Source of the DNA: Ichthyophis bannanicus
Lineage: Eukaryota > Chordata > Amphibia > Gymnophiona > Ichthyophiidae
Reading direction: 5' to 3'
Length of the DNA stretch: 64,000 nucleotides
Assembly: GCA_033557465.1 (NCBI GenBank)
Contig: CM066044.1
Coordinates: 189,712,184-189,776,183 of the forward strand
Shown: positions 32,225 to 44,388 of the stretch, one piece after another
Position numbering within the stretch: position 1 is the first letter of the stretch
How the letters are laid out: every line of letters starts with the position of its first letter
Notes under the pieces: generated by a model
Database searches by the model: none
Seen by the model: the letters and a program-made list of their open reading frames with translations, nothing else
Told to the model about the DNA's origin: nothing
Made by a program: the position numbers and the translations under genes

Positions 32225-32799
32225 CCGCACCTTGAATATGTTGTGCAATTCTTGTCGCTGTATCTTATGAAGAATATAGCTTTATTAGAAAAGGTACAGA
32301 GAAGAGCCACCAAAATGGTAAAGGGGATGGAAGAATACCCCTATGAGGCGAAGCTAAAAAGGTTAGGGCTCTTCAACCAGGAAAATAGATGGCTCAAGGG
32401 AGACATGATAGAGGTCTATAAATTAATCAATGGAGTAGAACAGGAAAACATAGATTGATTGTTTATGCCATCAAGATACAGAAAGACTAGGGGACATGCA
32501 ATGAAGCTAAGACTAATAAGAGAAAATGTCTTTTCACTCAATGAGTAATCAAACTCTGGAATTCGTTACCGGAGGTTGTAGTAAAAGCTGTTAGTGTGGC
32601 TGGGTTTAAAAAAGGTTTGGACAAGTTCCTGGAGGAAAGGTCCATAAACCATTATTAACCATTATTAAAGCATTGTGGAACCTGTGTCCTTTGGGGAAAC
32701 TACTAGGTACTTATGACTTAGATTGGCCACTGTTGGAAACAGGATACTGGGTTTGATGGACCTTGGTCTGACCCAGCATGGCATATCTTATGTTCTTCT
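32225..32799 (+). mobile_element. CR1 LINE 3' end
   Basis: Homologous to 13080-13712: E-K-V-Q-R-R-A-T-K-M-V-K-G-M-E and L-G-L-F-N-Q-E-N-R-W-L-K-G-D-M-I-E-V-Y-K can be read (frame 32243-32458), then the untranslated tail with gatactgggtttgatggacc and cttatgttctt. The part upstream of the thumb region is missing. Confidence 0.8.
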
Positions 32800-33024
32800 G
32801 CAAATCAGTAGCCCCTGGATGCTCCTCTGATATATGATGACTCTCTCTTCCTCTGGTTGCCTCCTCTTTTCCTGCAGAGAGGTTGTGCTGGTGGTATTTA
32901 CCAGGACTCTATGGATATTAGGAGGAGAGAACTAAGCAGCCTTTGTCACCTTCCAACCTCATTACTCCCTAAGGTGCTCCAGCTTATCCAGGTAGCAACA
33001 TCTTGAGGTACATAAAAACATAAG

Positions 33025-33291
33025 AAATGTCCTGGGGGTCATAGGATGGGAGTGAAAAGGAGTAGACTTAGAAGCAATCTCGGAAATATTTCTTTACAGA
33101 AAGAGTAAGGGACATGTGGGAACAGCCTCCCAGTGGATGTGGTGTATCTGAACTCAAGAAATCATAGGACAAGCACAGAAGATCTCTAAGGGAGTGGAAA
33201 GAAATGTAGAGCTTAGAAGTTGGTAGGATGGACAGACAGATAGGCAGTATGGTCTTTATCCGCTGTCATTTTCTATGTTTATGTTTCAGGA
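33025..33291 (+). mobile_element. CR1 LINE 3' end, third subfamily
   Basis: Sister of the copy at 13905-14203: gggggtcataggatgggagtg, gaaatatttctttacagaaag and a final cgctgtcattttctatgttta. No usable frame. Confidence 0.65.
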
Positions 33292-34036
33292 TGATTGTAA
33301 TACTATACTTGTTTGATTGAAAGAGAAAAGATAAGCAATTGACCAGACTGGAATTATGTCCAAAATACAGGGGCCCATATCTTTACGAGTTTAAATATTT
33401 CAGATCATGTTCCATTAGCTCTTGTAAAAGGCTCAAGGCTCTTGCCAGAATTTTGTTTAAAGTATTGCCCATTTATATATAAAATTCTCTTTGACCAAGG
33501 CTCCAGCTACTTACAGGAAAGGTTGCAGATCATTTCTCCAGTGTGGTGCTTGAGATCTGCAGAGGATTACTCTTCATCATTCCATCTACACAAGAGATAA
33601 TGACTCATAGACATACATCAAACATTCTTTTTCTTTGGCTGGAAACCATTTTTGTAATTCTATTGCTAAGAAAATTTGGCTCACAAAAGACTCACAAAAA
33701 TTAAGAAGAATAGTTTTTCAGCCTGTTTTCAGTTAACCTGTTTTTTGTCTCAGTTTCTTGTAATTTTATTTTGTATGCTGATCATGTTCTTTATTCTGTT
33801 TTCTGTATGCATTTTATTTTTGCCTTTTGGTGGTTTTAGATTTCAGAGTTTTTTGAAATTATGTTTTATTGTATGTTGCTGCAGATTGGAAAACTAATAA
33901 ATCTAAATATCAATCTTCCCCGAGGCAGGTTCTTCACCGAAACATCTGCCTAATGTGGATATTGTTGACAACCACAGCATTTGCTACATTTAAGCACAGG
34001 CTGAGTGACAGTGCTTAATGTGGATTAAAAAAAAAC
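33292..34036. other. Unassigned
   Basis: A/T-rich sequence. Near 33917 a short cccgaggcagg ... caccgaaacatctgcc segment could belong to a Penelope-like element, but this is not strong enough for a call. Confidence 0.3.
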
Positions 34037-34038
34037 TA

Positions 34039-34935
34039 TGGGGGTAATTTTAGAAGCTCTGTTTGCAAGTTGGATGTCTGAAAACGGGTACACAGACATG
34101 CAAATCATGGAGACGTCCCCAGAGGCATTTTAGAAAGCTGGGTATATGAACGTCTCCAGTAGAGAATATCCATGTAACATGGGGGTGTGGAGAAGGCATG
34201 GTGGAGGCAGAGCAAGGGAGTTGAACACACAAGCATGTCAGGCTTTGGCTGTTGAGGCATCCATACCTATATCTGCTCCTGACCATGAAAAAGGTGCAAA
34301 AATGTGTTCATGTTATGGCTGCAACGCTTCCAGGGGGTTGAGCAAATTGCGCTTACATTGCAGAGGTTAATATTTCCAGGCCAAAGAAACATTCATGTAA
34401 ATACATATACTAAACATATTATTGGTCTTGGGCAAGCCACTTAACCCTCCATAGCCCATGTCCCCTGTAAAATAGTTATCTCCAAGTTATAATGCCCTGT
34501 TCAATGTAATTTCCGTTTGTTCAATGTAAACCGCACTGATGCAGAATAGCGTGGTATATATGAGAATGTAAATAAATAAATAAATAAAATAAAATAAATA
34601 AATTATTGGCCCGCTGCCACATGTCAGAGTATCTGAAATGTCAAGGAAAGACATGCTAGTTTCAGACTATGGATGTCTTCTTCTGATCTAACTGGGGCTG
34701 GGTATCCATGTACCCATTCTAGAGGTGTGCACTTCAGGGAAGTCCACATTTGTAAAATGGCCTACACCCGGTGCACCTATCCGACCTTTCTATATGCATG
34801 GGACCTGTCTTCAGAACTAGTTATTGGGACACTTATTTTTCGTGGTGGAGCTGGGGTGATTTCAGAAGGCACTGCTGCTACTCCCCTGGTGTCTGGATAT
34901 TCTGCTCCGGACGTCCCTTCTAAAATGCCCCTTCA
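34039..34935. mobile_element. MITE with TA flanks, hosting a SINE
   Basis: The ends tgggggtaattttagaag and, inverted, tgaaggggcattttagaag form imperfect terminal inverted repeats. The dinucleotide TA flanks both ends (34037-34038 and 34936-34937). Without the nested SINE (34426-34609) the element is about 0.7 kb. No transposase frame. TA duplication suits Tc1/mariner-like or related transposases. Confidence 0.6.
34426..34601 (+). mobile_element. tRNA-derived SINE, 5' truncated, with 8-bp duplication
   Basis: It starts at tcttgggcaagccacttaac and ends with the (aaat)n tail. The direct repeat attattgg flanks it (34418-34425 and 34602-34609). Apart from a few changes it matches the SINE at 20300. 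Confidence 0.85.
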
Positions 34936-35115
34936 TACTATTATACAAGATAAATGAGTGACTTTTGTATACATTTTTAATGAGTAGATAATATCTGATA
35001 TCCCTTTATGCATAAATATATAGCCAGATAGATAGATAAACTTATAGCCCACCTATGTTATTCTAGGCAGCTAACAACATATGTAAGTGAGACTTTTTAA
35101 AAATATAAAATATTT

Positions 35116-35255
35116 GGGCCCCAATATTCAGCTGGATAGCTGACCAGATAGCTAAATCGCCAGATATGGTCCTGACATTGAATATATGAGCATTCTTTAA
35201 AGCAGTGATGCCAGCCGCTTTAATCGCCTAGCCACCGCCGCTGAATATGCCCCCC
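35116..35255. mobile_element. Short MITE-like element
   Basis: Ends gggccccaatattcagc and, inverted, gggggcatattcagcgg. About 140 bp, of the same broad family as 61169-61502. Confidence 0.5.
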
Positions 35256-36089
35256 TAAGTTTTTCTGGAGCAGAGCAGATGTTGATATTTAATCTGTGAA
35301 TTTAAATGTTGGTGAATTCGTTCAGTATTCCTCCTTTTTTTTGCATTTTCTTATGCAGTGTAAAAAAAATAACAAAATGAAACAGAGGGGTTAAAACCAA
35401 AACTAAAGATGTTTGGATTATTTATTCACATGAGGAATGTTCGTTTGTTTTCCATTTCAGTTTGGAAAATGTTATGTACATAAGGAACATGCAAATAACC
35501 TCCAGAAGTTGATTTGTGTGTGTTAAAAAATTGTTTTTATTTCTTACAAGATTGATAACCTGCTCGGCCCCCTTCCAGGGTTGCTCAGGGTGATGAACAG
35601 AGCTAAGAAATAGGATATAATAATAAAACATTACAAAGGCCATCACAAAACTAACCTAAACTACACTTTATGCAAATTATTTGTGTATTAGTCTCTGAAG
35701 CTAACCAAAAACTAATTTAAAATTGACAAAAAATCCAAAACAACCTCAAAAATGTTGCACACTCTTAATCCACATTTTTTGTTGAATTTGTACTTACTGG
35801 GCACAGTTCAGACTAATCTTCTAAATAGAGGCCAACACATTTTTCAAGAGCAGGTTAACAGAACAAAAGGCATCAAATATTTGAATTTGGAAGTCTGAAT
35901 GGGATTAAAGCCTAAAGGGCCCTCTTACAAAACTGCAGGGTTTAGCACATACTAATGATTCCCAGTAACTACTACCACAGGTTAAGAACAGCCAGTGGGG
36001 TGAAAATCTCACGATAAGAGCTTTTAGTCTAATGAGTTTGGATCAGGGTGGAGGCAGGGCATTGCAGCAGGTGACAGGTAATGCATGGG
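35256..36089. other. No confident feature
   Basis: A gggccctcttacaaaactgc segment at 35918 may start an old inverted-repeat element. Otherwise nothing is recognised. Confidence 0.3.
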
Positions 36090-36397
36090 TTATTTATTTA
36101 TTTTTATTTATTTATTTATTTACATTCTCTTATATACCGCGCTATTCTGCATCAGTGCAGTTTACATTGAACAAACTGAAATTACATTGAACAGGGCATT
36201 ATAACTTGGAGATAACTATTTTACAGGGAACATGGGCTATGGAGGGTTAAGTGGCTTGCCCAAGACCACAAGGAGCACCTGTGGGACTAGAAACCCCAGT
36301 CCTTCCGGCCCAAGGTTGCTGTCCTCTAGTGGGATTTGAACCCCCGACCTTCCGGTCTGAAGTACCTTGCCCCAACCACTAGGCTACTCCTCCACTC
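36090..36397 (-). mobile_element. tRNA-derived SINE, full length
   Basis: Reverse complement: a tRNA-like head with A box gtagcctagtggttgg and B box gggttcaaatccc, a body with ggtcttgggcaagccactta, then a terminal aaactgcactgatgcag ... gcgcggtatataag and an (aaat)n tail. It is the most complete copy of the main SINE family in this window. Flanks gcatgggtt and caatggggtt are near-repeats and may be the target duplication. Confidence 0.9.
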
Positions 36398-37089
36398 AAT
36401 GGGGTTGGTGTGACATGTTAACTGTCATGACAGCTGATAGCATGGCTGCGTTTAACACTACCTCAAGAAGTGACATCGAGTGCAGCCATGCCACTGTCAA
36501 TCTGGTAGCACTGAAGTGCCATGGCTGTGGTCGTTGCAGCACCCCATCACCTGCCACAGATCCTCTCCTCTCTGATTCCTCCTTGCCAGAACCCCCAAAA
36601 ATTCCTCCTGATCACACTCCCAGCCTGAGCTCCCCCCCCCCCATCACACATCTCCAGGGATCAGAACCCCTCCCCATCTTTATTCCTCTGCCTAAGCAGC
36701 ACCCCTTCTATCCCCACTCCCCCAGAATGGCCATCCAGTGTTCTGTCAGACGCTTCTCAAGACTGCTTTCACTAAAAAGCCTACCCTAGACCCATCCCGC
36801 AACCATCTGATTCTTACTAGGGCCAGTTCCTGGTATGTAGTGGACATCAGGGAAGGAGTTGTCTGCCTCTGTTCCTGCCCTTGCTCACAGGAATGGGAAT
36901 GTGATCAGCAGGGATTGTGACAAGGGGGAATCGGAGAGGGGGGCCGGATACGACCACTGCCACTTGGCTGTCTGTGATGTTGGAAACACATTGTCTGCCT
37001 CAGCAAGTAGCGGGAGTGCTCTCATGCTGCCTACCGAGGCAGGAGATGCGGTTTCCATGCGGCAAGTGTCTTTTGGATCCCGATTCACC
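36398..37089. other. No recognisable feature
   Basis: About 700 bp, with C-rich runs near 36632. Short frames have no known domain. Confidence 0.35.
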
Positions 37090-37276
37090 TTATTCTCCTG
37101 TTCACCACCTATGTAAATCTTTACTATTCCTCTAGATCTACCCTAGTCCCCAGCTGTTATGTTGCCTGCCTTGATTAGATTGTCAACTCTGAGCAGGAAC
37201 TATATTTTATATGTCTATGTTTAGCACTGCATACGTCTTGTAGCGCTATAGAAATGATAAATAGCAGTGGTAGTAA
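37090..37276 (+). mobile_element. L2 LINE 3' UTR
   Basis: cttgattagattgtcaactctgagcaggaa and gtagcgctatagaaatgataaata match the L2 tail at 32043-32155, including a gtggtagtaa remnant of the (tag)n end. Confidence 0.7.
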
Positions 37277-38233
37277 GTGTCTGCTCTGTGCTGGGCACAC
37301 CCCCTGCATTTACCGCACCTTAACGTTGCCAATAAAGGTACGGTAAATGCAAACACTGCAGTTTAGTAAAATGGCTCCTAAAGCAGTATGAGTGGGTCTT
37401 TAGATTTTACGTAAAATCCTCAGCAATTCATTTTGGGTCTTCATAAATTCCGAAGTAGACTTAATCACATTTTTGGATATGCCTTTGGCTTTCCACGATT
37501 CTCTGACAAAATTAGAAGGATTTTCAAAGCTGGGGATTAAGAGAAGATTTAATTTTCCTGACAAATTCAGCGAGGCTGAAACCTGATGGCTCCAGTTTCA
37601 TCTCAAATTGTTCACACATTTCTAGCCATAATACTGAAACTGGCGAGCACAGGTTCTCCAAGAAGGTTTTAACTCTAGAGCAGAAACTTTAAGAAATTTG
37701 CCAGCCATCTCGTAATATGGCTTAGAAACTTCACTATAAAAAATGGATCCTTGATAAATAATGCCAGATCTAAACTGAATGTCCATTCCCTCATGCAATC
37801 CATTTCCTTTCTCTCAGATGCCACTTTACAATGGATACAAACCCTGAGCTGCATTTACTCATTTAAATATCTGTAATCCTGCTTTCTATTCTTTCCATTA
37901 GCATTTCAAACACCCACAGCGTGCCCTACTAATTTTAACAAGTGCTGTTTTTTTATATATTTACTGTCTGGAACACTGTGCTCCATTTTCTCTGCATCCT
38001 GCAAGATTTCCACCTTCCTGAGCAGCATGGAATCCGGCCCCTATGAAGCAAGTACTATGGAGACCTTTTACTAAAATATGGTAGGATTCTGCACTTACTG
38101 TGCTTTTAGCGGTAAGACTAATGTGCGTAAGTGCAATGTTCCATGGTAACCTTCTGTAGTGTGGCCTACATGTTCCCAGCAGCTACTGCACAAACATGTC
38201 ACCTAACGCGAACCAGTGTCCTTCGCAACTCAA
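37277..38233. other. Mostly unassigned; possible old DNA element at 38060
   Basis: At 37300-37375 the pair tttaccgcacc ... ggtacggtaaatg is a short inverted repeat. From 38060 gaccttttactaaaatat may begin an old non-autonomous DNA element that continues beyond the SINE at 38234. Confidence 0.3.
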
Positions 38234-38440
38234 GTAGCCTAATGTTTAGAGCAGTGAGCTAGAACCAGGGCAACCAAAGTTTGCAATTCCACTGTGACTC
38301 CTTGTGGTCTTGGTCACTTAACTCTCCATTGCCTCAGGTAAAAACTTACATTGTAAAGCCCTCCCAAGACAGGAAAATACTAGAATGTAACTTGCCTTGA
38401 ATTTCTGAGAAACGGTGTGAACTAAATTCAATTCCCTTTC
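38234..38440 (+). mobile_element. Old tRNA-derived SINE
   Basis: An A-box-like gtagcctaatgtttag and B-box-like gtttgcaattcc are followed by actccttgtggtcttggtcacttaac and cattgcctcaggtaaaaac. The 3' part has a gaatttctgagaaacggtgtg tail instead of the main family's stem-loop. Confidence 0.6.
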
Positions 38441-40396
38441 CCTTTAACGCCACCCATTGAAGTAGCGCATGATAACTGTCATGTTTGTGCAGTAACAGTA
38501 ACTGTGGGCCATCACTGACAGTTATCGAGCACTAAAACGTGCATTAACCACTTAGCACGCTTTAGGGCTTCTATAAGTCATTAAACTTAAAGATGAAGGG
38601 TACAAATGCTCCTAAAGGCAATGTCCAAGTAAGACTTAACATTATTGGATCAAAACATTGCCTTTAATCGGCATGTAAGTATTAAATCTTTGGATCTTTT
38701 GTTTAACTGTGTGGTATGCAGCTTCATTTCCATTTATATATATTATAATACATGTACAAAATGGTAAGTCTTAATTAGCAGAGCTATTTTTGGATGAGTT
38801 GTTGTTTTTTTTTCATGAAGAGCACAAGACAGATAACACAAAAAATATAAAATCCTCTATCTATTCTTAGAATAGGTAAAGCGCAGTTGGTAGCAATGTA
38901 GATGTTTCCATTGCATTATATCAAAGGAATGCAACCCTGTTTTGGGGTAATTTATTTTAAGCAGTGATGGATTTAAGACTCTGGTGTCCACATGCAGAGG
39001 TCTGTGAGTGGGGAGTTTCAACCCTATGAATCAGAGCATCATTGGAAATCCCAGTTTTGAGGTGTGCTCCCAATTTGGTGCCTTCAGCTTGTGTCTACAG
39101 TATGTTGCCTATGTCTGAATGAATCCCTGCCATCAAGAGTGAGGTGTTATTTAGCCCTGCCTCCAAGGATGTGAAAATGATTTAGCCTCACCTTCAAGGT
39201 GGAAAAGTTATTTCGTTTTAATGTCAGTTCCATCCATTCTTTTTTTTTTTTAGATAAATCAAGAAAGGAGCAGTCATCATTATCACTCCAACTGGACTTC
39301 AATCACCAAATTAAATAAAATCAGTTTTACAAATCCACCAAATAGTTTCGGTTGGCACTGCTTTTCAACCACTGTCAATGACTATCGACCAGAAATGGAC
39401 TTGCTTTGGCTAGTCAGGAGCTAGTAGAATTGGACACATGGACTTCCGGTCAGTGGTCAAAAGTAACCATTTCTTATCATCCTACTAGACCAGTTCTGAT
39501 GAGTGTCCTCAAACATGGCCTTGATGGTCGTGCATGCCTTCTATTGCTCAGAGCTCGCAGGTTCAGAGTAGTTCTTTTTTGCCGTACAACTGTACTGTTT
39601 GGCGGAGGCGTATCTGATTGCCCTAGCTGCAGCGCATATTGCAAGCTGCATTAGCATGAGGTCCAGTAGTATACGGTTAGTCTGTGTCAGAACTCCATGA
39701 GTCCAGGTGAACTGAGAATTCAGTCCTTCCACGCAGGATATCATAGTGTGAGGACTTGGCCTTCTAGTACCCCATGTGTTGGTCTCTCTGGTGAATGCTC
39801 GTTGTGGAGCAGTTTCAGGCACAGAGGGGATTCCATGGATGGAAGGCTGGGAGACCCTTCCACTGAAATGGGGTAGGAGATGCTGTGTGACCTCCTCTCT
39901 AACCCTAGGTGAGCCATCTTCTGAACAAGTGGCTGCCCATTTAATCCTGGGTTCCTAGGGGCTCTAAACTGAACTTGAGTACTATCTTTCACGGACATTT
40001 GGGCCAAATGGTGTGGTTTTCTCTTCCTCATCAGGAATGCGCCTACAGAAGAAGCATGGCAGGGGCTCCTGATAGGGCAGTTTCCCAGAGTCTTCTCGCT
40101 TTGGGTCTAGCCCTGGAGTATGCATGCTGGTGCATTTAAGCCACTTGGTGTCTCCTCTCTTGGAACCTGGTGAGTGTTGGTGTCCTTAACGGATCTTAGA
40201 GCCTTTTAGCAAGTCTATCTGGACTGAAGTTTGACCCAGTACCCTTGGGGTTTGAGTGGCAGCCTTTTTCTGCTACAGACCATGCCTCCAAGGGACACCT
40301 TGGGAGGTATCTCGGCGAGGCTTCTTTCAGCGAGATTGAAGTGGTTCTGCCCTCCTGAGTGTCCTGTCGGGTTTTGGTGGGCTCCTGTGGCATAGA
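38441..40396. other. Unassigned; 39400-40390 coding-like but not identified
   Basis: The part from 39400 to 40390 has the composition of a decayed coding element, with many short frames on both strands, but I find no diagnostic motif. A poly(T) run lies at 39240. A short cctactagaccagttctgatg near 39481 loosely resembles the DIRS terminal sequence at 26778. Confidence 0.3.
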
Positions 40397-40746
40397 CAGG
40401 GACAGCCAAGGATTTTTGCTACCTTAGACAGAAAGCCCAGTCGCGCCGCCCCTGTCAAGCCACATCGCTGCCCTCCCCAGATGCCACTGCCGATTCCATC
40501 TTGGGGTGGGGAGAGGGTGGGGGCAGCAGCAGTAGTAGTATTTCAAAAGGCGGCAGCTTTTTGCCACAGATTTTTTTTCCCCATGGAGGCAAAACGCCGC
40601 TGCTTTTTGAAATACTGCTACTGTCACCTCCCCCCCTCCCGCAACAGAATCGGTGGCATCTGGGAGGAGGGGGGGTGGCACAGACAGTCATAAGTGCCGC
40701 TGCTGCTGTCGGCCACCTAGCTTGCCTTATGGACGGGCTGGCCCTG
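40397..40746. mobile_element. hAT-type foldback element, 350 bp
   Basis: Ends cagggacagcc and, inverted, cagggccagccc, with aggcaagctaggtgg-like subterminal sequence. Flanks ggcataga and ggcagagg form an 8-bp target duplication with two mismatches. Inside, arms at about 40478-40565 and 40588-40662 are inverted copies around a short A/T centre, so the single strand would fold almost end to end. No coding capacity. Confidence 0.7.
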
Positions 40747-41099
40747 GGCAGAGGACCCTGGAAGAACCCTTCTGGGGATCCATGTGTAAGACTTTCATGG
40801 GGGGTTGATCCTTTACAATCCATTCCCAGCATCCCTGGAGCCCATGGAAGGGTGTCTGAGCTGTAGCCCTTGGCTTCAAGTACAACTTTGTGGTTCTTTG
40901 GACAGCTTTGCTGTCCTTTTCTTCAAGGAGGCTTCTCAACATCTTTCCTCATTCTGACTGGATTTTGGGACTGCCTTCCTTCATAGAGAAAGGCTTTTTA
41001 AGCATGTATTTAATACACACATGAAAAGATATGCATGTACACATATTTCAATGTTTGTTCACACTTTTTATGTATACATAATCAATGTTTTATCACACT
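40747..41099. other. No recognisable feature
   Basis: About 350 bp; the right part is A/T-rich and forms the target of the L1-like element that follows. Confidence 0.35.
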
Positions 41100-41114
41100 A
41101 GACAAGCACTTTTT

Positions 41115-42821
41115 TTTAAATTTATGCATTTTAACCATTTACAAACAAGTAAACCGAACAGAAAAAAAAGTAGAAACCTTACATAAACATTAGTTACAAA
41201 GAAAAATCCAACATTTCAAAAGTCCACATCAGAGGGAGAGCAAGTTACAGAAATCTTAGAATACGAAAATCAAAAACAACTGTGTGACAGAGAAATTATT
41301 ATTACACCCAAGAGAAATTACAGACAACAAAACAAAACTACTGGGTGTCAGAGCAAGGTACAGGCAACAGATTCTGTATATGAGATTGAGACTTCAAAAA
41401 CTCTTCCAGTTGAGACACTTCCAAGAAAACATATCTTGTCTCCCCAATTGTGACCAAGCATTTACAGGGGAACTTTAAAAAGAAAGTGGCTCCCAAGTCA
41501 AGCACACATGGCTTCAAAACCAAAAACGCCTTGCGCCTAACTTGTATTTGACGGAGACATCTGAGCAGATGTTAACTTTATCACAAAAAAGCTCATCTTT
41601 CTTCTGAAAGAATAACCACAAGGTCATATTCTTATCTAACTTAGAATGAAATGATACTAATAGATAAGCCCAAGTAGATATCTTGTCCTGTGAAGACTCA
41701 AATTCAGAAATATTTAAATTTTCAACTAGGGACAAGTTATCAAACCCTTCGCCCTCCACAGTATTACTTTTTATACCATGAGCTAAATAGTACAAATTGT
41801 TCAAAGAAAACTTATCAGTATCAGGATAGCCTAGCACCTCACGAACATATTTCTGGAATAATATTTACAGTGATAAATAACGGGTAATTGGAAAATAAAG
41901 GCAGTGCTAATTTTTAGCCCGAAGGATATTTTCTATTATGTCCTGTTGTCAGTGGAGTGCCAGGCTATCTTTCATAAAAGATAAGGATGACCCATATAAA
42001 TTCTGAGCCTGATTTTCAGCTTTCTTAAGACACACAAAGGCTACAAAATTGAGAATCATGTTGATTAAGTTTTGCTACCATTTCTTTTGTGAAATCGGAT
42101 AACTGAGAAAAGTACTGCTCAAGGAGGCATCAATCCGGGTTAAAGCACCCCAAATGTCTGAAACAGAAACGTCTGAACTCTTACCATTACTAGTAGACGA
42201 ATCAGGTAAACCTCGCAAGCAAGTGGACACTTCTGGTACCAGAACCACAAGAGGCAAAGGAAGTACATCACAACAGAAAGGCCCACAGAAGGTCCAACTT
42301 AACTTGACAAAACCAGGAGTCGCGACATATCCTCCCCTATAGGAGAGATGTCTCAAGACCCAATGCGCCACTGCATGCCAACGGGGTTGGGTTGACCACC
42401 AACATGGGAGAGGAACTTGCTGTAGATTCAAAGTCATCAGTCAGGGACTGCGACATTCCTTCTTTCTCTTTCAACGTTGATACATGCCTATCCATAGATC
42501 CAATAATCCTTTTAGAGGTGTTGACTGTACTTACAGTTATGGACCTCTTTTTCCGCTTTCCCATTCCAGGGCTTCAGAACCTCATGTGCTCCTCAGTGCT
42601 CCGAAGGGGCACCAAAGAGGCGTCTCATGCCCCTTTGGACACGCCCTTTTGGACACACCCACAGCTGTGTCTCGCGGAACGAGGCTGCATTTTAAGGTCC
42701 CCAGTGATAAGGGAGCCAATCACAGAGCAGGTGAACTGGGCAGCAGAGGGAGGCTCCAACTCACTGCTTGCACAGCACTGTGGTGATCGCCACACACAAC
42801 AAATCCAGGTAACAGCTCTCC
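41115..42821 (-). mobile_element. Second ORF1-only L1-like element (HAL1-like), decayed
   Basis: The 15-bp sequence agacaagcacttttt flanks the element on both sides (41100-41114 and 42822-42836). On the minus strand it has a 5' UTR of about 255 bp, a broken ORF1 (42564-41338) and only about 220 bp of 3' UTR before the A-tail, which reads as a T-run at the left end. There is no room for ORF2. Its 5' UTR has gcatgagacgcctctttggtg and similar sequence related to that of the intact copy at 20741. The same ORF1-only layout in two independent insertions shows that it is a family and not an accident. Confidence 0.8.
41338..42564 (-). pseudogene. L1-type ORF1, broken by frameshifts
   Basis: The minus-strand pieces are 42564-42337 (start M-G-K-R-K-K-R), 42437-42075, 41837-41514 and 41523-41338, in three frames. 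The last carries L-G-A-T-F-F-L-K-F-P-C-K-C-L-V-T-I, which aligns with the C-terminal F-F-L-R-F-P-C-K-C-L-I-T-I of the intact ORF1. The N-terminal I-I-G-S-M-D-R-H-V block aligns with V-T-G-P-M-D-Q-H-V. So the two proteins are clear relatives and this one cannot be translated. Confidence 0.75.
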
Positions 42822-42836
42822 AGACAAGCACTTTTT

Positions 42837-44388
42837 AATGTTTATTTCATTTCTGAATGTTGTCAAAGATATACTCATGTCCCTTGCATGTTTATATATG
42901 AGTTTCTTGAAATCACATATTAACAATGTGACAATATACAATTAGATGTGATTTTTTTTTTACTAGCACTTTACATGCAGAAATGTCACCAATATTGATT
43001 ATATTCATTATATTCCATAATGTCTTTATATTTCTATATCTTTTACTAAAGCATACTAATGTTTTTTTAAATGTTAAAATGTTAAAAACATTTTGCTTAT
43101 ATATGCTAATTAGCTTGTGAGTTTTAACAAACATAAAATGCTGAGATAATGAGATGCAAAATTATGCAAACCAGATCATTATTTTTCAGTGTATAAAAAG
43201 CTAATGAAGGTTTAAACTGTGAAAAAGTAAACAAAGACCTGTGAATGCATAAAAATATAGCTCCATGTTTAAGTTCTTGAGATAGTCTGCATTTCATGTG
43301 TTAACACAAGTAAATTTATGCATAAATCATTTTCATATAGTTAATATGGACCAGCAATACAAGCTAATTAACATGCATTAAGAGACAGACCTGTAGCAAA
43401 CAGAGGCAACAGGGTATCTAAGAAAGGGGGTTTGGTACCAGTGAATGTTGCTTATGTGCCATGCTTTGGCCCCCAGATGGCAGCGGCTTCCAATATATTT
43501 CCCACACTCCCAAGTCCTCCTTTATGTTCATGGTAGAAGTCAGCATGTAAGAAAAAAGGTCTTTTGGCTGCTGTGACACTTTCAGGTGTCTCTGTTTCTT
43601 TCTTCTCACACATGGCGAAAATAGATTACAAAGCTCAGAATGTGCCATTTCCTGACTTGACATCAGTGAAAAATGTCATTGTCATTCTTCAATGTCATTT
43701 GATTTTCCTAGCTCAAGTTATTATTCTATGGTCACATTGAACTATGGCATATTTATAAAACATGTCTTGCTGTTAAGCAGATAAATAATCCTAGTTGATT
43801 GCATCTCCATCTCTTTTTGGCTAAGATCTATCAGGTAAGGTCTGATCCATGTACTGAGGACAATCCTTTCTCAGCCATTTGGCCAAATCTGACAATCTGC
43901 AAGATATGGGAGGCCAACACCCTTCCCCTCCCAACCCATGGTTAACACAAAACAGTTTATACCCAAATCAAAGCCGATCGACTAAATTTCCCGTAACAGA
44001 AATAAAAGCAAGATACTAAAAGTTTGGGGCCACAGTAGAGCTCCAGATGCCTCCGAGTCAGATAAGACATCAACTCAGACATAAATGCACTATTCAAAGG
44101 GAACAGTTATTAAAAGCCATATTTAAGGGACTGTGAGAATTTAAAAAAAAGAACAGGAATATGGACAAATGGATTATAAAATTGGGTAGGTAAATGAATT
44201 CAAATCGGGTAAGGAAGTAATAAAGAGCAAATGGGATACAAATACTCTGCATGCTAAACCATCAGTTTCAACGTGCCCGTTCCTTCAACTATCACGCCCT
44301 ATTTCCATTTTACTGCAAACAGATAACACCTTGCTCAGCCGGACATACTACTGTAACACTCAGACAGACACACTAAAGTCTATAAGCC
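42837..44388. other. A/T-rich unassigned stretch
   Basis: About 1.5 kb, strongly A/T-rich up to 43400. I see no transposon terminus, RNA gene or known domain. Confidence 0.4.

Noticed and set aside
33917..33960. Possible Penelope-like or hammerhead-type segment (gaggcagg ... caccgaaac)
   Set aside because: The conserved core needed for a hammerhead is not complete and no Penelope polymerase is near.
39406..40031. Possible retroelement frames on both strands
   Set aside because: No catalytic or structural motif could be recognised; composition alone is not enough.
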